Below are positions 16,786-26,401 of a stretch of DNA of 37,751 nt, piece after piece (the stretch's first letter is position 1; each line of letters starts with the position of its first letter). This DNA comes from Akkermansia muciniphila (GTDB lineage Bacteria; Verrucomicrobiota; Verrucomicrobiia; Limisphaerales; UBA9464). The translations under genes were made by a program, and so were the position numbers. The DNA lies in the NCBI GenBank assembly GCA_945900455.1, contig CAMDJH010000026.1, positions 1-37,751 on the forward strand, in the 5' to 3' direction. The notes under the pieces are model-generated. The model saw only the letters and a list, made by a program, of their open reading frames with translations. It was not told the DNA's origin and did no database searches.

Positions 16786-18570
16786 TCACTCTGTTCTTAT
16801 TTGGGATTTCTTTTCGAGCAGGAAATCCTCGATCTGCAGGTAATCGAGGTAGCAGCCTTCAATGGTGAAGAGTGCCTGTTCCAGACTCGACACCAGGGGG
16901 TAGCCATGCAGGTTGAAGGACGTATTGAGGACGCCGCCAATCCCGGTGATCGCCGCGAACTGTTCGATCAAATCATAATACTCCGGGTTGTGTTCGCGCC
17001 GGAGAATTTGCGCCCGCAGGGTTTTGTCGCGTTGGTGAATGGCCGCTCGGAACTTGTCCCGCCCCTCCACCGTGCTGTCGAACGCGGTGATCATGTACGG
17101 GGCGTTTACGGCCCTGGGATTCACCAGATACCTGTCGGCATATGTGTCGAGAATGGTCGGGGCAAACGGCATCCAAAAGTCGCGCATCTTAACCCGGTCA
17201 TTGACCTCAAAGAAACTCTCCAAACGATCCGGGCGGGCGAGGATTGATCGGTTACCCAATCCCCGAGCACCCCATTCGCCTCGGCCGCAGAAGCGAGCGA
17301 TGACTTTGCCATTCGCAAGGAGTTGGGCGACGTGGGCGTTGGGGCTGGGCGGCGTGGAGATGGTGTACTTTTTCGGGACCTGTTTCTCCTCGAAGAATGC
17401 CTCAATGTCGGGCCGGGTGTAGCGGGTGCCGAGGTAGAGATTCTTGAGGGGATGCGGTTCCTGACCGGTCGCATCCAGATAGTCCTTATACGCGGCGCCA
17501 ATGGGCAGACTTTCGTCCCCGCAACTGGGCAGGAAGTGGATCCGCTCAACTTCAGGCATTTCCTGAAGTTTCTTGTTCAGTTTGACGTTCATGAACAGAC
17601 CGCCCGTGGTGTAGATGTTGCGGATGCCGGTTTTCGCGATGGCATTCCGGACCCATTGTTCCACCAGCTCCTCTGTGGTCGTTTGAAGCGCCGCCGCAAC
17701 GTTGTCGAAGCGTTCGTAGGGAATCGTCTTCCGGAGGTGTTTCTCGATCAGATGGGTCGGATGCTTCGCCCGAAATTCAAGCCCGGTCTCATCGAGCCCA
17801 ATCAGACCATCAAACATTCGGGCCTTCGTCGGTTTGAAATACTTGGGATCGGTCGAGTAGGCGGCCAGCCCCATGACCTTATACTCATGCTCCAACATTT
17901 TCATCCCCAGGATGGCCGTGGTGCGCGCATAGAGACCTCCCGGCGAGTGTTTCCAAAAGGAGCGAGCAACCAGTTCCCAAGTGCCCTTCTGGACGGTGCT
18001 GATTTGCGAACAGAATAAATCGCCTATGCCATCAATGCTCAATATGAGTGCCGGACTGCCGTCGCCCACGGGTCGCAACCCATAATAAGACGCAAAGCAA
18101 TGGCAATCGTGGTGTTCGAGATACCGGATCTTGCCCGCAGGGATCCCCAGGTGGCGTACGCAAAGTTCGGTGAAGCCCGCCTGCGATTTGAGGGCATTCC
18201 GTTCGAACGTGAACTGGTTGATCGCCTGGATGACCGAACCAATCGGTGGTGATGTCCCCCAGCGAAAGTCGATTTCTTCGTAAAGTCGGCGGAAAAGGCC
18301 TTGCTTGGCTTGGCCGCAGTGGCCCATGTACTGCGTTCCTTCATCATCCGGCCCAAGGACCCAAATCATGCGCTGCCCCACCACAAGCCGATCGATCGCG
18401 GCGATGGAAAGTTTGTGCTGGTTGAGGATCCACTGAATCGAGCGCAGGGGAAATCGGGTCGAGTTCTTGACGTTCGTGAATTTTTCCTCGCTGATGACGT
18501 CGAGGATTTCCCCGTCCTCGATAAAGGCAACCGTCGAATTATGACTCGGTGTGACTGCAAGTATTCGCAT
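16786..18570 (-). CDS. carbamoyltransferase, NodU/CmcH/TobZ family
   Basis: Transfers a carbamoyl group from carbamoyl phosphate through an adenylated intermediate to a hydroxyl on a small molecule or sugar. The N-terminal Kae1-like domain shows MRILAVTPSHNSTVAFIEDG, LEHHDCHCFASYYG and ILSIDGIGD; the C-terminal domain shows GRGEWGARGLGNRSILA and LNTSFNLHGYPLV. The length of 594 is normal for the family. No glycosyltransferase, polyketide or aminoglycoside genes are near, so the acceptor is unknown. It lies just downstream of the tRNA-Lys gene on the same strand. Confidence 0.92.
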   Translation of the reverse strand: MRILAVTPSHNSTVAFIEDGEILDVISEEKFTNVKNSTRFPLRSIQWILNQHKLSIAAIDRLVVGQRMIWVLGPDDEGTQYMGHCGQAKQGLFRRLYEEIDFRWGTSPPIGSVIQAINQFTFERNALKSQAGFTELCVRHLGIPAGKIRYLEHHDCHCFASYYGLRPVGDGSPALILSIDGIGDLFCSQISTVQKGTWELVARSFWKHSPGGLYARTTAILGMKMLEHEYKVMGLAAYSTDPKYFKPTKARMFDGLIGLDETGLEFRAKHPTHLIEKHLRKTIPYERFDNVAAALQTTTEELVEQWVRNAIAKTGIRNIYTTGGLFMNVKLNKKLQEMPEVERIHFLPSCGDESLPIGAAYKDYLDATGQEPHPLKNLYLGTRYTRPDIEAFFEEKQVPKKYTISTPPSPNAHVAQLLANGKVIARFCGRGEWGARGLGNRSILARPDRLESFFEVNDRVKMRDFWMPFAPTILDTYADRYLVNPRAVNAPYMITAFDSTVEGRDKFRAAIHQRDKTLRAQILRREHNPEYYDLIEQFAAITGIGGVLNTSFNLHGYPLVSSLEQALFTIEGCYLDYLQIEDFLLEKKSQIRTE

Positions 18571-18709
18571 AGGGGGCTCTTCGGGCTAATCGGTGGGCGG
18601 CTTTCAGTGACGGGAAGGCGCAAATTGCAAAAGCGGACGAGTTTCGATCTGAAAACCGGATCCGCTTCGGGGTAATCTCACAATCAGTTAGATATCAATG
18701 AGATAAAAA

Positions 18710-18784
18710 TGGTGCCCCGGCGCGGACTTGAACCGCGAACAAACTGATTAAGAGTCAGCTGCTCTACCATTGAGCTACCGAGGC
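18710..18784 (-). tRNA. tRNA-Lys(CUU)
   Basis: 75 bases including an encoded CCA. The acceptor stem GCCTCGG pairs with CCGGGGC (one G-U); D stem GCTC/GAGC; anticodon stem GCTGA/TCAGT with loop CTCTTAA, giving anticodon CTT (CUU) for the codon AAG; T stem CGCGG/CCGCG with loop TTCAAGT; discriminator A followed by CCA. All stems close, so it should be functional. Confidence 0.96.
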
Positions 18785-18918
18785 ACACCAAAACGGGCCG
18801 GAAACATGCGCGAGACCGTCGTTGGTTGTCAACAAAGAGCTCGTGGACGTTCCCGGGAAGTTTTCCATCCGTTTCCATCTGTTCACCGGTGATCGGAGGT
18901 CGGTAGACTCCTCACGTC

Positions 18919-20121
18919 ATGTCCACTCCCTTGCACACACTCCGCGCCGGAGTCATCGGCACGGGTTTTATTGGTCCGGTCCACATTGAAGCCCTCAAAC
19001 GCCTCGGCATTCAGATCACGGCAGTGTGCGGATCCACCGCCAGTGCCGAGGCGACGGCAAGGCAATGGGGAATTCCCGAGGTCTACGGAAATCACAACTA
19101 CCGGGCGCTGGTTCACTCTCCCAACGTCGACGTCGTCCACATCACGTCGCCGAACAAGGTCCACGTCGAACAATCGCTCGCCGCCTTGGCTGCGGGAAAA
19201 CACGTGGTGTGTGAAAAGCCCCTCGGAATGAATACCCGGGAGACGGCCCGCCTCGTAGCAGCGGCCGCGAAATCCGATCGGGTGTTCGCGGTTAACTATA
19301 TGTGCCGCTTCTTTCCAGCGATCCTGCAGATGCGAGCCATGGTAACTCGCGGTGACCTAGGAAAAATCATCCATGTACAGGGACACTTTTTTCAGGACTG
19401 GCTCCTGAAGGACACGGATTATAACTGGCGTCTCCGGGCGAGTGAAGGGGGTAAACTTCGGGCCGTGGGCGACATTGGAACCCATTGGATTGATGCGGTA
19501 TCGTTCATTTTGAATGCACGGGTCAACCGGGTGTTCGCGACATTGGAAACATTTCACAAGACACGCCAACGCCCTCGAGCTGAAGTTCGGACGTTTGCCC
19601 GGGTGGATCCCGCCGCGCTAATTCGCTACAAAGTCGACACCGAGGATTTTGGAAGTGTCTTGCTCCGTTTCGACCGCGCGAAACATGGCTTCGCCGATGG
19701 CGTACACGCCAACGCCTCGATCTCTCAGGTAGCCGCTGGCTGGAAATGCAGCCTCGCCGTCGGTATCTATGGTACCCAGGGAAGCGTTCAATGGGACTTC
19801 CAACATCCCAATGAAATAACGCTGGGACGGCGTGATGAACCCAACCAGGTGCTCCAGCGCGGTACGGCGGGCTTTTCTGAGGATATCGCCGGCTTTACAG
19901 ATTACCCGGGCGGCCATCCGGAAGGATTCCCGGACAGCCACAAGATGCATTGCCGAGCCGTGTACGAACACATCGTGAACGGGGGAAATGCACACCCGCT
20001 GTTTGCCAGTGCCGAGGATGGCCATCATGAGGTAGGTCTATGCGAATCCATCCTGAAGAGTTCCAGGAGCGGCCGATGGATTTCCATTCAGCCGCCTTTA
20101 AAAGTCCGCCCTCGCTCCTAG
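18919..20121 (+). CDS. Gfo/Idh/MocA family oxidoreductase
   Basis: Cytoplasmic NAD(P)-dependent sugar or polyol oxidoreductase of unknown substrate. The Rossmann motif AGVIGTGFIGPVH is at residues 10-22, the canonical CEKPLGMN (EKP intact) near residue 98, and the C-terminal domain carries AVGDIGTHWIDAVSF with the usual D-x-x-x-H pattern and LLRFDRAKHG. There is no signal peptide, unlike the other Gfo/Idh/MocA protein at 13976. It stands alone on the plus strand between the tRNA and the convergent outer-membrane protein gene. Confidence 0.92.
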   Translation: MSTPLHTLRAGVIGTGFIGPVHIEALKRLGIQITAVCGSTASAEATARQWGIPEVYGNHNYRALVHSPNVDVVHITSPNKVHVEQSLAALAAGKHVVCEKPLGMNTRETARLVAAAAKSDRVFAVNYMCRFFPAILQMRAMVTRGDLGKIIHVQGHFFQDWLLKDTDYNWRLRASEGGKLRAVGDIGTHWIDAVSFILNARVNRVFATLETFHKTRQRPRAEVRTFARVDPAALIRYKVDTEDFGSVLLRFDRAKHGFADGVHANASISQVAAGWKCSLAVGIYGTQGSVQWDFQHPNEITLGRRDEPNQVLQRGTAGFSEDIAGFTDYPGGHPEGFPDSHKMHCRAVYEHIVNGGNAHPLFASAEDGHHEVGLCESILKSSRSGRWISIQPPLKVRPRS

Positions 20122-20195
20122 AGTTCACCGATGCAACTCCACGCCCGTCTGGCGGAAGTTCGCCTTACAGCATTTCCTAGCTGGTTCAGCCGAGC

Positions 20196-21200
20196 TTAGA
20201 ACATAATTCCCAGTTTGAACCAGACGAAGTCGCCCTTCATCCGCTTCTCCACGTCCAATTCCGGCAACCACTTGACCTCGGCCAGAAGTAGCGACTTCTT
20301 GCAGATCGGTCGGACGTAGGAAAGCACGGGGCCAACGCCGACGGTCATCCCCTCGAAGTCGCCCAGGCGCGCGCCCGAGCCGCTGTCGCCAGTGAGCTGC
20401 TTATAGTAAAAGCCGTTGGCGCCCAATCCGACAAATCCCCCGAACAGTGGCAGATGTTGGGCCACCGTCGCATCGAAGTGAAGCGACGTGCCGCTGGTGT
20501 AATCGGTGGCGTTGTTCCGGGTGTTGAAGTCCACGCCGGTATAAAGACTCACTTCCGTGCCGATTTTGCTGCTCAACCAGCTTGCCATGATCCCCGGCTC
20601 AAAGGTCCAGTAATTCTTGCCCACGTTGGCAAGCTGACCTTGGTCGTAATCACCCGTCGGCGCGAAGACGCTCAGGCGCGAATCCAGTTTCAGGTCGGGC
20701 AGAATATTCGTCCAACCCAGCATGAACGGAATAATCGTCATGTCCCCGATGCCGTTGGCGGTGTCACGGGCGCTGAACACCGGGCCCGGCTCTCCGCTCG
20801 GTCCGATGCGCTGCGCTTGGCCTTGGATTTCCATCCAGACGTAGGGCACGGCCAGGCCAAACACCAGACCGCCGCCGAGCACATCCCACGGGGCCTGGTA
20901 AAACCCCGCAACCGTGTCGGCATAGACCGTGGCGTCAAGGCCCGCCGTGAGCAATCCACCGAGCGGCAACTGCCGATGGATGGGAGTACTGCCGTCGTAG
21001 TAGGTGAAGAAATCCAGTACAGTGAGGCTGCTAGGCTTCCCGGGGAAGGCATCGGCGAAAGAAGCCATGGAGCCTGGCATGTAGTGGGCGCCGCCGCCTT
21101 CTTCGGCGCGGGCGGTGGCCGCCTGCATTAAGCAACAGGCGATAGTGGTAAGGAGGATGGTGCTTTTCAAAGGCTTAGTGACCGGCTTGTGGTGCTTCAT
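20196..21200 (-). CDS. SphA/MetA-pathway-like outer membrane protein
   Basis: Signal peptide (STILLTTIACCLMQAATARA, cleaved before EEGGG), followed by a beta-strand-rich protein with the features of the family annotated as putative MetA-pathway phenol-degradation transporters: GGGAHYMPGSMASFADAFPG near the mature N-terminus, FAPTGDY, and the terminal strand GDFVWFKLGIMF ending in Phe as outer-membrane barrels do. It probably forms an outer-membrane channel; the link to phenol degradation is only by family name. A 13-base palindrome TCGTAAATTACGA at 21248-21260 lies about 48 bases before its start and may be an operator. Confidence 0.75.
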   Translation of the reverse strand: MKHHKPVTKPLKSTILLTTIACCLMQAATARAEEGGGAHYMPGSMASFADAFPGKPSSLTVLDFFTYYDGSTPIHRQLPLGGLLTAGLDATVYADTVAGFYQAPWDVLGGGLVFGLAVPYVWMEIQGQAQRIGPSGEPGPVFSARDTANGIGDMTIIPFMLGWTNILPDLKLDSRLSVFAPTGDYDQGQLANVGKNYWTFEPGIMASWLSSKIGTEVSLYTGVDFNTRNNATDYTSGTSLHFDATVAQHLPLFGGFVGLGANGFYYKQLTGDSGSGARLGDFEGMTVGVGPVLSYVRPICKKSLLLAEVKWLPELDVEKRMKGDFVWFKLGIMF

Positions 21201-21519
21201 TTGTGCTGGCTACGGGTGAATGCACACCGAGACTGGTGCTGCTTTCGTCGTAAATTACGAACGGTGGTTTAAGATATGCCCAGTGAATGTCAAGCACTGA
21301 CAGACAATGGCAAAACTCCAGGTCTCCGAAGGAGGCGCATCCGGCGAAGGGCGGCGGAATGCACAGGCTCCATCGATCAGCCGTCCCTCAAAGATAACCC
21401 ACGGGGCAAGGCCCTTTCGGCGTCTTGAATTCTCATTGAGCCCTGCTGAAAGGACTCATCGATACCTTGCACAGTGGGGTTATATCGAATTAGCATCGCT
21501 TTTCGAAATCGCCAATAGT
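21201..21519. other. divergent intergenic region
   Basis: About 320 bases between the outer-membrane protein gene and the gamma-glutamyltransferase signal peptide. The frame of the latter is open back to 21307, but that translation has no family character. The only structure seen is the palindrome TCGTAAATTACGA at 21248-21260. Confidence 0.4.
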
Positions 21520-23273
21520 ATGTTTGCTCGCTGCAGATTCCTATATTCCCTCCCCGTCCCCTTCATCGTGCTTGCAGCACTGCCCGGTTTCACACCCGCC
21601 GCCGCCGATGTCGCCGCGCCATGGATGCGTGGCATGGTGGCAACCATTCATCCACTGGCGACGGAGTCGGGGCTGGAAGCCTTGCGGGCGGGCGGCAATG
21701 CGATTGATGCCGCCGTCGCCTGCGCTTTGACGCTGGGAGTGGTGGACGGACAGAATTCCGGAATTGGCGGGGGATGCTTCCTGCTGATCCGGCAGGCGGA
21801 TGGAGTGTGCACCGCGATCGATGGCCGAGAGACGGCGCCGATCAGGGCAGGCAAGAATATGTATATTCGGGGGGGCGCGCGGTGCCGGAGCTGAGTTTGC
21901 ATGGTTCCTTGTCCGTGGGTGTTCCCGGCGAGCTAGCCGCTCTCGCAATGGCCAGCGCACGTTTCGGGCGACTCCCGCTGTCGCAGCTCCTTGAGAACGC
22001 AGCCTCCCTCGCCGATCGGGGTTTTCCCATCGGGAAGAGTTATGCGGGCCGGTTAGCCATAGCCGCGCGGGAGCTTGCGAGTCTGACCAACGCGGCCGCG
22101 GGACGACCCCTTCAGGGGAATCTCGAATTCGTGGAGTTTCGTCGCCTCTTTCTCCCGCTCGATGGTTCGGAGCCGCAACCGAACACGTGGCTGCGGCAGC
22201 CGGAATTGGGCAGGACGTACCGCGACATTGCCGCAGGGGGAACGGCTTGGTTTTATAAGGGTCCCTTTGCGAACCTGGCGACAAAGGCCCTCCGTCAATC
22301 CGGAGGGTTGCTGAGCCGAAGCGATTTCTCGCGGTATGAGGCCAAGTTACGGGCACCGCTGCGCACCACGTATCGAGGAAGCGAACTGATTGGGTTTCCA
22401 CCGCCCAGCTCAGGCGGAGTGCACGTCGCGGAAATTCTCAATATTCTCGAAGAGTTTGACTTGTCCTCGATGGATCCGGAATCGGCCGATTTCATACATC
22501 TGGTCACTGAGGCGATGAAGCTCGCATTTGCGGATCGTGCGCATTGGCTGGGGGATCCGGATTTTACCCGGGTACCCCGCGCTTTGGTCTCCAAAGATTA
22601 TGCTCAGCATCTGGCCCGCAAGATACGGATGGACCGAGCGAGCCCCGTGCCGAAGCACGGAAATCCGCCGCAGGCGGGCAGTGACTGGTTCGGCAAGCAC
22701 ACCACTCACTTCTCGACGGCGGACTCCGCGGGAAATTGGGTGGCGTGCACCGCCACCGTGAATACCACGTTTGGCTCCAAAGTCGTCGTTCCCGGCACCG
22801 GGGTGGTTCTGAACAATCAAATGGATGATTTCGCCGCCCAACCGGGCGTTCCAAACGGATTTGGTCTAGTCGGAGCGAAGGCCAATGCGATTGCTTCCGG
22901 CAAACGACCCCTATCCAGCATGAGTCCGACAATTGTGCTCCGAGACGGTCGTCCCATCCTCGCGGTCGGCGCAGCGGGCGGACCGACCATCATCAGCCAA
23001 ACGCTTCTGGCGATTCTCCGCACCGTGGACTTCGGCCAAAGTCCTTCGCAGGCCCTCGCCGGGGTGCGGTTTCATCATCAGTGGCAACCCGACCAACTTC
23101 TCATCGAAAAGCGGGCCGGTGAACCCATCATTTCAACGCTCCGTCAACGCGGTCATAACGTTGCCGTCGTGGACAATCTCGGCGCCACCCAGGCCGTGGG
23201 CTGGAATTCAACTGAAGGCGGATTTACGGGAGCGGCGGATCCTCGATCGGAAGGCACCGCGATAGGCTGGTAG
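21520..23273 (+). pseudogene. ggt: gamma-glutamyltransferase, frame broken at a G7 run
   Basis: Periplasmic N-terminal-nucleophile enzyme that splits glutathione and other gamma-glutamyl compounds. The first reading frame (21520-21894) gives a signal peptide (FLYSLPVPFIVLAALPGFTPAAA) and the start of the large subunit (GMVATIHPLATESGLEALR, AIDGRETAP) and stops at 21894. The family sequence continues in the -1 frame up to 23273: RAVPELSLHGSLSVGVPGE and, in the small subunit, HTTHFSTAD with the nucleophile Thr, VLNNQMDDF and GKRPLSSMSPT. The switch falls exactly at GGGGGGG (21869-21875), read as CGG GGG GGC, which is also a G_GGG_GGC slippery heptamer. One extra G, or a -1 slip, restores one continuous protein. 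It may be a pseudogene, a phase-variable gene, a recoded gene or a sequencing error. Confidence 0.85.
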
Positions 23274-23288
23274 CGAACAGAATTCCAG

Positions 23289-23313
23289 GGCCGGGTGCAG
23301 GGAGCACCCGGCC
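23289..23313. terminator. hairpin terminator between convergent genes
   Basis: A perfect 10-bp stem GGCCGGGTGC (23289-23298) and GCACCCGGCC (23304-23313) around the loop AGGGA, placed 15 bases after the ggt stop and 13 bases past the end of the convergent metalloprotease gene. No long T-run follows, so it may serve both directions weakly. Confidence 0.5.
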
Positions 23314-23326
23314 GTGCTGTCTCAAT

Positions 23327-26300
23327 TCAATTGCGGGTCTTTACCGACGCTGTGCCGGAATAGCCGGAATTGCCAGACGCGTTATATGCCCGAACCCGAT
23401 AGTAATACCAAGTGTTACGGCTGAGCCCGCTATCCGTGAAGGTCACAACATCGGCCCCTACGGTTGCCACCTGGCTCCAGGAAAAACTATTGAGTGAGCG
23501 CTCGATCTTGAATCCCGTCTCGACAGCGGAATTATCGGTCCATGCCAGGCGAATCTGCGATGAGGAAAGAGCCGAGAGACTCAGATTCGACGGGGCCAAA
23601 GGAATGAGTTCCGGAGTCGTCGCGCTGACACTGGGCGAATAGGCGGAATTACCGCCGGAATTGGACGCTCGGACGCGATACTTGTATAGCGTCAACGGGG
23701 AGACGGTCGTGTCGGCATAGCTTGTGGCGTTAGCTCCCAGCGTTGCAAGGACCACGAACGCTCCGGATCCTATCGCCCGCTCGAGCCGAAAACTGGTCTC
23801 GTTACTCGAGTTGTCGATCCAGGCAACATCAACCCGGGTGGCCGATATCACAGTGGCGGTGATACCGGAGGGAGCAGTGGGCGGCAACGGAAGAGTAACC
23901 GCGGTGGACGTGCCGCTAAACGGAGAATCTCCGCCGGAATTGGTGGCGCGAATGCGATACGAGTAGCTGGTCGCGGGCGATAACGCAGTGTCGTTGAAGG
24001 CCACTATGTTAGCGCCAACCAGGGCGATCTGAGAGTACGCCCCAGCGCCGGTTGCACGTTCGATCCGGAACCCGGATTCATTGGAAGACCCATCGGTCCA
24101 AGTCAGATTCACTTGGGAGGAAGAAATGGGAACGGCCAGCAGATTCGAGGGAGCGGCCGGCGGCACCAATGGAGTGGTCGCGGAAGCGGTTGCACAATAT
24201 GCCGAAACACCTCCAGCGTTATAACCCCGCACCCGATATGAGTAGGACGTCGCCGGGGACACCGTGGTGTCGGTGTACGAGATGATATTGGCGGCGACGG
24301 TCACGATCTCGACAAAGGAGCCGTTGCCTAAAGCGCGCTCAATCCGGAAACCAGCCTCATCGGAGCTGTTGTCCAGCCACGATAGATTGACTTGCGTCGG
24401 AGCGACCGCCAAAACGCTCAATCCGGATGGGGAAGACGGAGGGAGGATTGGCGTCGAGACGACCGAGGAGGCAGAGTAGGGCGAGGCACCACCGGAATTC
24501 GACGCGCGCACCCGGTACGAGTAGGTTGATCCCGGGGCGACCGCGGTGTCACTGTACACCGTCACATTCGGTCCCAAGATTGCGATTTCAGCGAAGGCGC
24601 CGTTCCCGAGAGCTCGTTCCACGAGGAAAAAATCCTCATTGGCGGATACATCCATCCAGCTCAAATCCACCCGACTGCTGGAGATGGCAACCGAGGCGAG
24701 TCCACTCGGGGCCGTCGGCGGGAGGGGAAGGGTGGTCACGACGACCGTAGCTGAATAGCCGGAATTCCCGCCGGAGTTCGATGCTCGGATCCGGTAGCTG
24801 TAGGTCGTCGCTGGTGCGACCGTCAGATCAGAAAAGCCCGTCACGTCGGCACCGAGAACTGCGATTTCCACGAACGCACCCGCACCCAGGGCACGCTCCA
24901 TCCGGAACGCGGTTTCATCCGGGGACGAGTCCGTCCAGGAGAGATCAACTTGTCCGCTGGTGGTGGTCGTCACTTGCAGCCCGGACGGAGCGGATGGCGG
25001 CAAAACCGGAGTAACCACGCCGGAGGTGTTGCTCGCCGCTGAATCACCTCCCGCACCGACGGCAATCACCCGATAGTTATAGGTCGTCCCCGGAGTGACG
25101 GTGGTATCGCTAAAGTTGATAACATTCATTCCAACCGTTCCCACGGTTGAAAAGGCACCCGCGCCGGTAGCCCTCTCGATTCGGAAGGTCAGTTCATTGT
25201 CCGAGTTGTCCACCCAGCTCAACTCCACTTGCGCGGCCGAGATCGCTGACGCCAGTAAAGAACTGGGGTTTGCGGGCGGAGTGGGAGGCTCTGCGGTGAC
25301 CGAGATCCCGTTTGGCGTGGTTGAGTATGGCGACGATCCAATTCCGTTGGTCGCCTTAACTCGATAGGTATACACCGGCCCCACGACAACGGCTGCATCC
25401 TGGTAGACGGTTACCCCCGAAGCCACGCCCGCCAGGGGAGAAAACAGGACACCATCCTCCGACCGCTCAATCCCAAATCCGGATTCATTGTTGGAGGTGT
25501 CCGTCCAGGTCAGATCAATCTCAGATGACGAGACGGCGGTCCCCGTCAGATTTAAAGGGGCACTTGGCAGACCGACCGTCCCGCCGGCGTCGTTGGAGAA
25601 TGGTGACAAGCCGCTGAAACCGCGGGCTTGCACGTGATAAACATAGCTGTTGCCGCTGGAAACACTGGTGTCGCTATATGTTGTGACATTAATAGACGGA
25701 ACGGCTTTGATGGCGAATGCACCCCCGTTGACGGACCGGAAAACAGTATAACCGGTCTCGTTGGTTGCGTTATCGATCCAGGTCAATCGCAACTGAGTGG
25801 CGCTGATGATTTGAGCAAGTAGTCCGGTGGGCGCGTTCGGGATGGCCGGGACCGTGGCTGAGACTAAGACCGACGGGGAATCCCCGGCCGAGTTGAAAGC
25901 CGTCAGGCGGTAGGTGAAGACCGTGCCAACAAAGGCCGTGCCATCCAAGAAGGCGGATAGATCGCTGTCCAGGTTGGCGAGCGGAGAGAAATTCAAACCA
26001 TCGGTCGATCGCTCCAGGCGGAATCCATCTTCATCGTTGGCATTGTCAATCCAGAGCAGATCCACCCGATATCCGGATCGGACCGTCGCGACAAACCCTG
26101 ACGGGGCGGCCGGGGGGGCGGCAATGGCAGCAGTCGTCGCGGTGGCGAGAGGGGTGAATGCGGAGAAACCGCCGCTGTTGTACGCCCGGACTTGATACCA
26201 CGCCGTGGTTCCGGCGGACAAGGGACGGTCCGCGTAGGCGGTCTGGCCGAGCGGCAGAAACGCGATCGACGACCAGTTGATTCCGTCGAGACTTCGCTGC

Positions 26301-26401
26301 AATTCAAACCCGGCTTCGTTCGCGGATCCATCAGTCCAGGCCAGATCAATGCGATTAAAGGATGTTGCGGTTGCCGTCAGGGCGTCGGGAGGATTGGGGG
26401 T
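23327..26401 (-). repeat. array of eleven fibronectin type III units
   Basis: Within the metalloprotease gene, about 3 kb consists of tandem units of roughly 280 bases. The protein units are divergent at both ends of the array and more alike in the C-terminal half (units 6-10 share VDLSW/VNLSW, FRIERA and SYSYRVRASNSGG), suggesting recent duplication there. Confidence 0.85.

Noticed and set aside
18684..18878. A 64-codon minus-strand frame containing GSSMVEQLTLNQF
   Set aside because: It is a translation through the tRNA-Lys gene; this peptide pattern is a well-known artefact of reading tRNA sequence.
19195..19210. CACGTG core at about 19200 as a third parS
   Set aside because: Flanking bases do not form the palindrome; only the CACGTG core matches.
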